This document shows, one piece after another, positions 1 to 5,827 of a stretch of 18,905 bases of DNA. Location of the stretch: the NCBI GenBank assembly GCA_964406375.1, contig CAYORM010000054.1, positions 1-18,905 of the forward strand, written 5' to 3'. This DNA comes from CAYORM01 sp964406375. GTDB lineage: Bacteria > Pseudomonadota > Alphaproteobacteria > DSM-16000 > Inquilinaceae. Both the position numbers and the translations under genes were made by a program. Under the pieces are notes generated by a model, which worked only from the letters and a program-made list of their open reading frames with translations, did no database searches and had not been told where the DNA came from. Position 1 is the stretch's first letter. Each line of letters begins with the position of its first letter.

Positions 1-792
1 GCGCGTGCCGGCGAGCAGGGCCCCCATGTCGAGCGCGAAGATGCGGGCACCGGCCAGCGCCTCCGGCACCTCGCCCTCGACGATGCGCTTGGCGAGCCCC
101 TCGGCGATCGCCGTCTTGCCGACGCCGGGATCGCCGACATAGAGCGGATTGTTCTTCGAGCGCCGGCACAGGATCTGGATCGTGCGCTCGATCTCCGCCT
201 CGCGGCCGATCAACGGGTCGATTCGACCCTTCGCCGCCTTCTCGTTGAGGTCGACGCAGTAGGTCTTCAAGGCTTCGGCGCCCTTGCGCACGACTTTCTC
301 CCCTTGCGCGTCCTCGTCGGCGCCGGAGATCGGCCGCGGCCCCGCCTGCTCCGTGCCGCCAACCTTCGTGATTCCGTGCGACAGGTAGTTCACGGCGTCG
401 AACCGCGACATGTTCTGTTCCTGCAGGAAGTACACGGCGTGGCTCTCACGCTCTGAGAAGAGCGCGACGAGCACATTGGCTCCCGTCACTTCCTGCCGGC
501 CGGACGATTGCACATGGATCGCCGCGCGCTGCAGGACACGCTGAAAGCCGGCAGTCGGCTTGGTGTCCTCGCCCGAGGCACTGACCAGCGTCGACAGCTC
601 GCCGTCGATGTAGCCGGTCAGGTCGCGGCGCAGCCGGTCGAGGTCGACGCCACAGGCGCGCATCACCGCAACCGCATCCTGATCCTCGGTCAGGGCCAGC
701 AGCAGGTGTTCGAGCGTCGTGAACTCGTGATGCCGTTCGCCGGCAATCGCGAGTGCACGGTGCAGGGTCTGTTCAAGATTGCGCGACAGCAT
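1..792 (-). CDS. clpA: ATP-dependent Clp protease ATP-binding subunit ClpA (5' part; gene continues beyond the left edge)
   Basis: The 264 visible codons are the N-terminal third of ClpA, the cytoplasmic AAA+ unfoldase that feeds substrates into ClpP. The first ~145 residues form the Clp N-domain (starting MLSRNLEQTLHRAL, with HHEFTTLEHLLLAL), which is the docking site for ClpS. A charged linker follows, then the first AAA+ module with GRIDPLIGREAEIERTIQIL, the Walker A motif GDPGVGKTA (Lys ~226) and AGARIFALDMGALLAGTR at the edge. The Lys position matches E. coli ClpA closely. The ATG at 792 has GAGGA 11 bases upstream. Only 46 bases separate it from the end of clpS on the same strand, so the two are probably co-transcribed. 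The second AAA+ module and the ClpP-binding loop lie outside the window. The N-domain and the adjacent clpS identify it as ClpA rather than ClpB or ClpC. Confidence 0.96.
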   Translation of the reverse strand, partial: MLSRNLEQTLHRALAIAGERHHEFTTLEHLLLALTEDQDAVAVMRACGVDLDRLRRDLTGYIDGELSTLVSASGEDTKPTAGFQRVLQRAAIHVQSSGRQEVTGANVLVALFSERESHAVYFLQEQNMSRFDAVNYLSHGITKVGGTEQAGPRPISGADEDAQGEKVVRKGAEALKTYCVDLNEKAAKGRIDPLIGREAEIERTIQILCRRSKNNPLYVGDPGVGKTAIAEGLAKRIVEGEVPEALAGARIFALDMGALLAGTR

Positions 793-838
793 CGTCTCAC
801 GGGTCCTCGAACCGGCGCGGCCCGCCCCACGATGCGGA

Positions 839-1174
839 TCACGCCTTCTCCAGAATGCACTGCAAGGGGTGCTGGTGCTGACGGGCGAGGTCCATCACCT
901 GCGCCACCTTGGTCTCGGCGACCTCGTAGGTATAGACGCCGCAGACCCCGACACCCCGCCGATGGACATGGAGCATGATCGTCGTCGCCTCCTCGCGGTT
1001 CTTGCCGAAGAACCGTTCGAGAACGTGCACGACGAACTCCATCGGCGTGTAGTCGTCATTCAGCATCAGCACCTTGTACATCGACGGCTTCTTCGTGCGC
1101 GGCCGGGTCTGGATGACCACGCCCGTGCCGGTATCACCACCGCCAAGGTCGCCTTGCCTGTCCTTGTCGCTCAT
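839..1174 (-). CDS. clpS: ATP-dependent Clp protease adaptor protein ClpS
   Basis: This 111-residue cytoplasmic adaptor recognises N-degron substrates (bulky hydrophobic N-termini) and hands them to ClpA. After a flexible, charged N-terminal arm of ~30 residues comes the ClpS core. It shows YKVLMLNDDYTPMEFVVHVL, a FFGKNREEATTIMLHVHRRG stretch, and GVCGVYTYEVAETKVAQVM; these carry the family's DD pair and its histidine-containing helix. The open frame could start at 1216, but the MSDKD start at 1174 gives the normal family length and begins where conserved adaptors begin; a weak GAGA lies upstream. It sits directly before clpA. A promoter-like pair at 1227-1255 and a hairpin after the ankyrin gene suggest that clpS-clpA is transcribed separately from that upstream gene. 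Confidence 0.96.
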   Translation of the reverse strand: MSDKDRQGDLGGGDTGTGVVIQTRPRTKKPSMYKVLMLNDDYTPMEFVVHVLERFFGKNREEATTIMLHVHRRGVGVCGVYTYEVAETKVAQVMDLARQHQHPLQCILEKA

Positions 1175-1226
1175 GTAGATGGGGTTCTCTCGGCCGTTCG
1201 AAAAGCCGCCGATCAATCCGACCGCA

Positions 1227-1255
1227 ATGGGACGCGATCATCGCCCCCGCGTCAA
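1227..1255 (-). promoter_or_regulatory. candidate sigma-70-type promoter for clpS-clpA
   Basis: On the minus strand, TTGACG (1255-1250) is followed after exactly 17 bases by TCCCAT (1232-1227). The -35 matches five of six consensus bases and the -10 matches T1, A5 and T6. Transcription would start near 1220, giving a leader of about 46 bases before the clpS ATG. This is inferred from sequence only; the -10 is weak. Confidence 0.4.
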
Positions 1256-1287
1256 GGCGGCGCTGCCGCGGAGGCGTACGGCCCGCC

Positions 1288-1310
1288 GGCCGGCCTAGAA
1301 GGCGCCGGCC
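1288..1310 (-). terminator. GC-rich hairpin at the end of the ankyrin gene
   Basis: GGCCGGC (1288-1294) and GCCGGCC (1304-1310) form a perfect 7-bp stem with a 9-base loop that contains the ankyrin gene's TAG stop. There is no T-run after it, so it may only slow transcription or protect the 3' end. It separates this gene from the candidate clpS promoter. Confidence 0.35.
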
Positions 1311-1978
1311 CCGCGCAGCCGCGAGACGATGCCGCTCGATCGACCGGCCTCGGCCCAGCCGAGCGCCGACCGCCCGGTGTAATCCCTGATATTGGGATCG
1401 GCGCCGGCGCCGAGAAGAACCTCCACGGCGGCCGCATTGTTGCGGCGTACCGCGGCCATCAGCGGCGTCAGCCCGTCCGGATTCTGGCGGTCCGGATCCG
1501 CTCCGGCGGCGAGCAGCGCCTCCATGATCGGGATGCTGCCGCGATCGGCCGCCCAGTAGAGCGGCGTGTTGCCCAGCCCGTCGGCCATCGAAGGCGAGGC
1601 GCCGCGCTCCAGCAGCTCGCGCACGATGCCGTGATGGCCGATCGAGATCGCGGCGACGAGGGCGGTGCGTCCGTCATTGTCGCGCGCATTGGGGTCGGCG
1701 CCGGCGAGCAGCAGCCGGTGCACCTCCTCGACATCGCCGCTGCTGGCGGCGCGAACGATGGGCGGCGGCAGCAACAGCAGCTCGATCGCTCCCGCCCGCC
1801 GCGACATCACGACCGCCGCGCCGCAGGCGAAGACCGGCAGCAGGGCGGCAAGGCCGCGTCGGCCCAGAACTGGGCCCCGGCGTCCCGTCCCGTCCGCGGT
1901 CGGCCCAACCTCGGAGCCGCGCCTCGCTGCTGCCGCGACCGGCGCAGCGATCTCCATGACCGGTGTGACTGGCGTCAT
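1295..1978 (-). CDS. ankyrin-repeat protein with N-terminal hydrophobic segment
   Basis: The protein has 227 residues. Residues ~43-58 (LAALLPVFACGAAVVM), flanked by arginines, look like a late signal sequence or membrane anchor. From ~72 to the C-terminus there are four to five ankyrin repeats. Their signatures include LLLAGADPNARDNDGRTAL, LLERGASPSMADGLGNTPLY, LLAAGADPDRQNPDGLTPL and LLGAGADPNIRDYTGRSAL. Ankyrin repeats bind other proteins; the partner cannot be told, and I infer a periplasmic or membrane-tethered role from the hydrophobic segment. The frame is open upstream to 2152, but the ATG at 1978 has GGGAGG 5-6 bases before it and so decides the start. The gene is upstream of clpS on the same strand, yet a hairpin and a candidate promoter lie between them. 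It diverges from the lipoprotein gene at 2334. Confidence 0.85.
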   Translation of the reverse strand: MTPVTPVMEIAAPVAAAARRGSEVGPTADGTGRRGPVLGRRGLAALLPVFACGAAVVMSRRAGAIELLLLPPPIVRAASSGDVEEVHRLLLAGADPNARDNDGRTALVAAISIGHHGIVRELLERGASPSMADGLGNTPLYWAADRGSIPIMEALLAAGADPDRQNPDGLTPLMAAVRRNNAAAVEVLLGAGADPNIRDYTGRSALGWAEAGRSSGIVSRLRGAGAF

Positions 1979-2123
1979 CGCCCCCTCCCGGATGGCGGCG
2001 GCCATGGCCGCAAGCATTGCCCAAGGATACACCCGGCGAGGCATCCGGACCAGCACGGGCCGTTTCCGAAAGCCCTGACCGACCGCAGGTCGATGCCGCT
2101 TAAGCCCAACCGCAGGCGTGATT

Positions 2124-2153
2124 TTTGCCGCTCCCGGGCGTCTTTTCGGCAAA
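2124..2153. promoter_or_regulatory. dyad TTTGCCG-N16-CGGCAAA, possible operator or hairpin
   Basis: A perfect 7-bp inverted repeat (2124-2130 with 2147-2153) lies in the divergent gap, about 45 bases upstream of the candidate promoter at 2197. The spacing and symmetry fit a dimeric regulator's site. It could equally be a stem with a 16-base loop. Confidence 0.3.
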
Positions 2154-2196
2154 CGCGCCGGATTGTCGTCGGAGCCCGCACAGCGGTCGAGTCCGC

Positions 2197-2225
2197 TTGT
2201 CCTGGAGGGGTCGATTGGCTACTAA
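2197..2225 (+). promoter_or_regulatory. candidate sigma-70-type promoter for the 2334 lipoprotein gene
   Basis: TTGTCC (2197-2202) is followed after 17 bases by TACTAA (2220-2225). A start near 2232 would give a leader of ~100 bases to the ATG at 2334. It was found by eye in a GC-rich background, so chance occurrence is possible. Confidence 0.3.
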
Positions 2226-2333
2226 GAAGGCCTCGGTCGGGCGCGCGGAGCTCGCCGCCGCCGGCATCGCGACCGATGCCGTCCCCCGTCGGTTCGGGGC
2301 CGGGATGTGGCGCTTGTACCCGTGGGAGCATCT

Positions 2334-3197
2334 ATGGGTTGGATTAGACGGGCCATGATGGCTCTCGGCGCCGGGCTCGTCCTGGCTGGATGCCAGACCA
2401 CGCAGCCGGACACCGGTGGTGGCGCCGGGATGTTTCCGGATCCCGCCGGCTACCGGCCGGTGAACATGCCGCCGGGCGTCACCATGACGCCCGAGCAGAT
2501 TCGCATGGATCAGCTCGTCAAGCTCCAGACGGAGCTGATGATCGTCAGCCTGACCTGTGACCAGCAGTACCGGAACCCGACACTCTACAACAGCTACGCC
2601 CAGTGGACGATGGTCAACCAGGCGGAGCTGAACCGGGTCCAGGACGAGATGGGCCGCTTCCTCGGCGCCCATTTCCCCGGTTCGAACGCGCGCGTCTTCG
2701 ACACCTACCGGACGAAGATGGCCAATGACGAATCGGCGGTCGTCAACCGGATGGGCATCGCCGCTTACTGCCGGGCGCGCAAGGACCAGTACATGACGGC
2801 GACGGCCTACACGCCGGCGCAGCTGCGGACCTATGTCGACCAGCTCGCGACGATGTATGCCCCGCGCTACACGCCCGAGGCGCGCCGGCCGGATTCCCCG
2901 CTCGTCGCCGTGGTCGCGCCAGACGGATCGGCGCCGGTGGCCACCACCGTCGTCGCCGAGGCGCCGGCAGCCCCGGCTGCTGCCGCCGCTGCCGCGCCGG
3001 TCGCCGCCGCTGCCGTACCCGCGGCGCCCGTCCCGGGCCGGCCGCCGTCCGTTGAGGGGACGGCGCCGCAGGGTGGCCTCGTCGCCGAGGCGCCGGCCGT
3101 GACGACCGCGGCTGCCGACGGCGTCCCGGTGCTCGCCCTGCCGCCCCGCGTCGCGGTGCCGACCGTGCCGCTGCCCGTGCGCCGGCCGGCCGTCTGA
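2334..3197 (+). CDS. predicted lipoprotein with Ala/Pro-rich C-terminal tail, function unknown
   Basis: The 287-residue protein starts with a short lipoprotein signal: two arginines, a hydrophobic run and the lipobox LAGC (Cys 20), then QTTQP. Signal peptidase II processing and a lipid anchor are therefore likely. Residues ~55-175 form a probably helical domain with LKLQTELM..., SLTCDQQY and, about 70 residues later, AAYCRARK. The two cysteines could pair in the periplasm. Beyond ~190 the sequence turns into a low-complexity Ala/Pro/Val tail, which may span the periplasm. GGGAG lies 5 bases before the ATG at 2334 and sets the start; the frame extends 9 codons upstream. I do not recognise a named domain. 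The gene stands alone, diverging from the ankyrin gene and converging on recX. Confidence 0.85.
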   Translation: MGWIRRAMMALGAGLVLAGCQTTQPDTGGGAGMFPDPAGYRPVNMPPGVTMTPEQIRMDQLVKLQTELMIVSLTCDQQYRNPTLYNSYAQWTMVNQAELNRVQDEMGRFLGAHFPGSNARVFDTYRTKMANDESAVVNRMGIAAYCRARKDQYMTATAYTPAQLRTYVDQLATMYAPRYTPEARRPDSPLVAVVAPDGSAPVATTVVAEAPAAPAAAAAAAPVAAAAVPAAPVPGRPPSVEGTAPQGGLVAEAPAVTTAAADGVPVLALPPRVAVPTVPLPVRRPAV

Positions 3198-3216
3198 TCC
3201 GCCTTCCCGGCACCTG

Positions 3217-3244
3217 ACCGGCTGCCTCAACCGGGGCGGCCGGT
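3217..3244. terminator. bidirectional hairpin between the lipoprotein gene and recX
   Basis: Bases 3217-3227 pair with 3234-3244 in an 11-bp stem (two T-G pairs) around a 6-base loop. It lies 20 bases after the lipoprotein stop and 12 bases after the recX stop. There is no T-run on either side. Confidence 0.5.
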
Positions 3245-3255
3245 GAGGGGAGGGG

Positions 3256-3852
3256 TCATCCCTCCTCGGCCCATGCCTCCGCATCCGCGGGCGTCGGGGC
3301 ATCGATCACCGCGCGGCACAAAGCGGGGGCGAAGCCCGCCCGCGCCATCGAGGCCAGATCCCGCATCCGGCGTGCAGCGCGCTCACCGGCGGCATGGCCT
3401 GCCGTCCGCACCGTCGCAAACGGCCCGAGCCGCCGGCGCCGCGCATGGGCGACGGCGGCGCGCCGCTCGGCACGCAGGGGATCCGCCGCCGCCTGATCGC
3501 GCGCCGCATCCGCCGCCCCGGCTTCGGCCGCCCGCACCGCCAGCGCCCGGTCGATGGTGGCCCGATCGATGCCGACCATGGCGAGGCGGGCACTGATCGC
3601 CCGCGCCGAACCGCCGTGACGCGACAGCGACAGGGCCCGCGCCTCGGCATAGCGGCGGTCGTCGATCAGGCCCGACCGCTCGAGCGTGGCACCCAGCCGG
3701 TCGAGGGCCGGGCCGAACGCGGCCGGGTCGAAGCCGCCACGAAGAAGGCGCCGCTCCAGCACGCGGCGCAGATGGGCGGCCGAGGCCGCGTAGCGCTCGA
3801 GATAGGCGAGGGCCCAGCGCTCCAACGTCGCCGCATCCGGTGGATCGGCCAT
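3256..3852 (-). CDS. recX: regulatory protein RecX
   Basis: This 198-residue protein matches RecX, a cytoplasmic modulator that binds RecA filaments and limits recombinase activity. The family's helical-repeat pattern is visible. An N-terminal region has LERYAASAAHLRRVLERRL, a central one has LERSGLIDDRRYAEARA followed by RHGGSARAISARLAMVGID, and the last repeat (~125-185) is rich in Arg and Ala. The ISARL...GID and LIDDRRYAE segments are typical of RecX. ATG at 3852 begins MADPPDAATLERWAL; no clear ribosome site precedes it, and the frame stays open far upstream, but that upstream part is only antisense to the permease gene. recA is not in the window. Its C-terminal end is a little longer than in the shortest family members. 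Confidence 0.88.
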   Translation of the reverse strand: MADPPDAATLERWALAYLERYAASAAHLRRVLERRLLRGGFDPAAFGPALDRLGATLERSGLIDDRRYAEARALSLSRHGGSARAISARLAMVGIDRATIDRALAVRAAEAGAADAARDQAAADPLRAERRAAVAHARRRRLGPFATVRTAGHAAGERAARRMRDLASMARAGFAPALCRAVIDAPTPADAEAWAEEG

Positions 3853-3892
3853 GGTGCGGTGGCCGGCGCGGCTGCCCTGCGGGGTGCGGGGA

Positions 3893-3921
3893 TTGGCCCC
3901 GCGCCGCCGCGACGCTACATC
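3893..3921 (+). promoter_or_regulatory. candidate promoter for the ABC-2 permease gene
   Basis: TTGGCC (3893-3898), a 17-base spacer and TACATC (3916-3921) lie in the 120-base recX/permease divergent gap. Two 6-bp hairpins flank it: GCGGGG/CCCCGC at 3886-3902 and GGCCCC/GGGGCC at 3932-3948. The second would be in the mRNA leader, just before an AAGGA. Confidence 0.25.
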
Positions 3922-3972
3922 TGACCCAGCCGGCCCCCCGGAGGGGCCCAAGGACGCACGGCCAATTCCGCG

Positions 3973-4761
3973 ATGATCGCTCTCAGACGCTCCGGCCCGG
4001 TCAACTGGACCGGGCTCGCCACCCTCACCGCGCGCGAGGTGCGCCGCTTCGTCAAGGTCCACACCCAGACGATCTGGGCTCCGGTGGCGACGACGCTGCT
4101 GTTCTACGCCGTCTTCGCCCTCGCCCTCGGCGGGCAGGACCGCCAGGCGGGAGACGTGCCGTACCTCGTCTTCCTCGCCCCCGGCCTCGTCATGATGTCG
4201 ATGGTGCAGAATGCCTTCGCCAATACCTCCTCCTCGATGGTCATCTCGAAGGTCCAGGGCAACATCGTCGACGTGCTGATGGCGCCGTTGTCGCCGTCGG
4301 AGTTCCTGATCGGCTATGTCGCGGGGGGCGTCGCGCGCGGCCTCACGGTCGGGCTCGTCACCTGGATCGCCATCCGCCTGTTCGTCCCGGTCGATCCCAT
4401 CCATCCCTTCCCGATCCTCTTCCATGCGATCGCCGCCTCGATGCTGCTGTCGCTGCTCGGGATGATCGGCGGCATCTGGTCGGAGAAGTTCGACCACATC
4501 GCGGCGGTGACGAATTTTGTCATCACGCCGCTCTCGTTCCTCTCGGGCACCTTCTACTCGATCGAGGCGCTGCCGGAGGGATGGAGCTTCGTCGCCCATC
4601 TCAACCCCTTCTTCTACATGATCGACGGCTTCCGCTACGGCTTCATCGGTGGCGCCGATGGCGAAGTGTGGATCGGGATCCTGGTGATGATCGTCGCGAA
4701 TGTGGCGCTGTGGGTCCTCGCCCATCGCATGGTGGCGACGGGCTATCGGCTGAAACCCTGA
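3973..4761 (+). CDS. ABC-2 type transporter permease
   Basis: The 262-residue inner-membrane protein belongs to the ABC-2 permease family. Members work with a separate ATPase subunit to export drugs, polysaccharides or lipids. About six membrane segments can be seen: IWAPVATTLLFYAVFALAL, VPYLVFLAPGLVMMSMV, the stretch around LTVGLVTWIAIRLFV, LFHAIAASMLLSLLGMIGGI, TNFVITPLSFLSGTFYSI and WIGILVMIVANVALWVLA. The signature ...VQGNIVDVLMAPLSPSEFLIGY and the short LNPFFYMIDGFRYGFIG near the end are typical of the YadH/NodJ-like branch. No alternative in-frame start lies nearby; AAGGA at 3950 is 18 bases from the ATG, so initiation looks weak. No partner ATPase gene is in the window, and the substrate is unknown. 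Confidence 0.93.
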   Translation: MIALRRSGPVNWTGLATLTAREVRRFVKVHTQTIWAPVATTLLFYAVFALALGGQDRQAGDVPYLVFLAPGLVMMSMVQNAFANTSSSMVISKVQGNIVDVLMAPLSPSEFLIGYVAGGVARGLTVGLVTWIAIRLFVPVDPIHPFPILFHAIAASMLLSLLGMIGGIWSEKFDHIAAVTNFVITPLSFLSGTFYSIEALPEGWSFVAHLNPFFYMIDGFRYGFIGGADGEVWIGILVMIVANVALWVLAHRMVATGYRLKP

Positions 4762-4847
4762 GCGGGGTACGCAGCGGCCTTCTGGCGCTGAGGTGGCGGC
4801 CGGCGGTACACTGGCACCGGCGTTCAATGGAGCGGAGGTCCCATCCC

Positions 4848-5792
4848 ATGCGTCTCCCCAACGTCGTGCTGTCCGCCGGCGTCGCCCTCGCGCTGGCCGC
4901 TGCCAGCGGCGCCACGATGGCACAGAACAACAAGGCGCAGGTCGAGGCCACCCCGATCCCGGACGCGGAGACGCTGGTGGTGCGCGCGGTCGAGCTCGTC
5001 GAGCAGGGGCGGCTGGACCTGGCTCTGGCGACCGCCGACAAGGGCGAGGGTGCAGCCGCGCAGGACCAGATCCTCACCGCGATCGTCGAGGCGCTCGAGG
5101 CTGCGGGTGATCCGTTGGCCGCACTCGATGTCGCGGTCCAGCTGACCGATCTCGAGGCGCGCCGGGCGCTCGCGGCGCGGATCGGTGCGACGCTCGCCGC
5201 GGCCGGGCCGGGCGAGGCGGTAATCACTGCTGTCGAGGCGGATGCAGGCGCCACCGCGGCCGAGGAGGAGCCGGCGGAGGATCCCGCCGATGCCGTCCGC
5301 GAGGTCCAGCAGGCGTTGCGCGATCTCGGCTATGATGCCGGACCGGTGGACGGTGTGATCGGCCGCCGGACCCGCACCGCGGTCGAGGCGTTCCAGACGG
5401 TCGCGGGACTGACAGCCGACGGCACGATCTCGCCGGAGCTGCGCGAGGCGCTGCGGGCGGCGGTCGCGGATGAGAGCTATATCCGCTTCGGCACCGAGGC
5501 GGCGCTGATCGGCCTGCCCTTCAGCAACCGGCTGCGCGGCTCGCTGCGCGATTCGGACATCCGCGAGGCCGGGGCCGCCTTCAGCTTCGGCCTCGAGGCG
5601 CTGGCGCCGGGCGAGACGGTGACCTGGCGCAGCCGCGCCAATGGCGAGATCACGCTCGGCGAGCGCTTCGAGCGCGACGGCCGGCCCTGCCGGCGGTTCA
5701 CCCACCGGATCCGGTCGGGTGAGCTGTCGGAGACGGCGAATGACGTCGTCGCCTGCAAGCAGCCGACGCTGGGCTGGTTGCTGGTCGAATAA
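4848..5792 (+). CDS. exported peptidoglycan-binding (PG_binding_1) protein with RT0821/Lpp0805-like C-terminal region
   Basis: The 314-residue protein has a signal peptide (hydrophobic run ~6-22, likely cleavage after ATMAQ) and so acts in the cell envelope. Residues ~38-125 form an Ala/Leu/Glu-rich helical region (LVVRAVELVEQGRLDLALA...), TPR-like in feel. After an acidic linker (~135-147) comes a PG_binding_1 domain at ~150-205, with VQQALRDLGYDAGPVDGVIG and RTRTAVEAFQTVAGLTADGT; such domains bind cell-wall peptide or glycan. The last ~90 residues (ALAPGETVTWRSRANGEITL, GRPCRRFTHRI, NDVVACKQ) resemble the C-terminal part of RT0821/Lpp0805-type surface proteins, including two cysteines. GGAGGT lies 8 bases before the ATG at 4848. 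The gene is 86 bases after the permease, so they may or may not be co-transcribed. No catalytic domain is seen. Confidence 0.87.
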   Translation: MRLPNVVLSAGVALALAAASGATMAQNNKAQVEATPIPDAETLVVRAVELVEQGRLDLALATADKGEGAAAQDQILTAIVEALEAAGDPLAALDVAVQLTDLEARRALAARIGATLAAAGPGEAVITAVEADAGATAAEEEPAEDPADAVREVQQALRDLGYDAGPVDGVIGRRTRTAVEAFQTVAGLTADGTISPELREALRAAVADESYIRFGTEAALIGLPFSNRLRGSLRDSDIREAGAAFSFGLEALAPGETVTWRSRANGEITLGERFERDGRPCRRFTHRIRSGELSETANDVVACKQPTLGWLLVE

Positions 5793-5795
5793 GGC

Positions 5796-5827
5796 GGCGC
5801 TACCGGTCCGGCGCGGTCGTCAGCGCC
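5796..5827. terminator. hairpin between convergent PG-binding and CYTH-CHAD genes
   Basis: GGCGCT (5796-5801) pairs with AGCGCC (5822-5827), and inside it ACCG (5802-5805) pairs with CGGT (5814-5817), leaving a 4-base bulge on one side. The structure begins just after the plus-strand TAA and covers the minus-strand stop at 5820-5822. There is no T-run. Confidence 0.35.

Larger units (their letters stand above)
1979..2333. other. divergent intergenic region (355 bases) between the ankyrin gene and a lipoprotein gene
   Basis: No convincing gene lies here. The stretch holds the ankyrin gene's ribosome site (1984-1989), a 7-bp dyad at 2124-2153, a plus-strand promoter-like pair at 2197-2225, and the GGGAG ribosome site (2324-2328) of the lipoprotein gene. 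A short plus-strand open frame from a TTG at 2215 to 2358 has a GGAGG before it, but it overlaps the lipoprotein start and is unproven. Confidence 0.6.

Noticed and set aside
1979..2152. N-terminal extension of the ankyrin protein to a TTG at 2152
   Set aside because: GGGAGG lies directly before ATG 1978, and the extension would run across the dyad and lacks any ribosome site.
779..2347. 522-codon plus-strand frame across clpS and the ankyrin gene
   Set aside because: It is antisense to two recognisable genes and has no domain.
3256..4923. 555-codon minus-strand frame covering recX and the permease gene
   Set aside because: Only the last 198 codons are RecX; the rest is antisense to the permease and has no recognisable domain.
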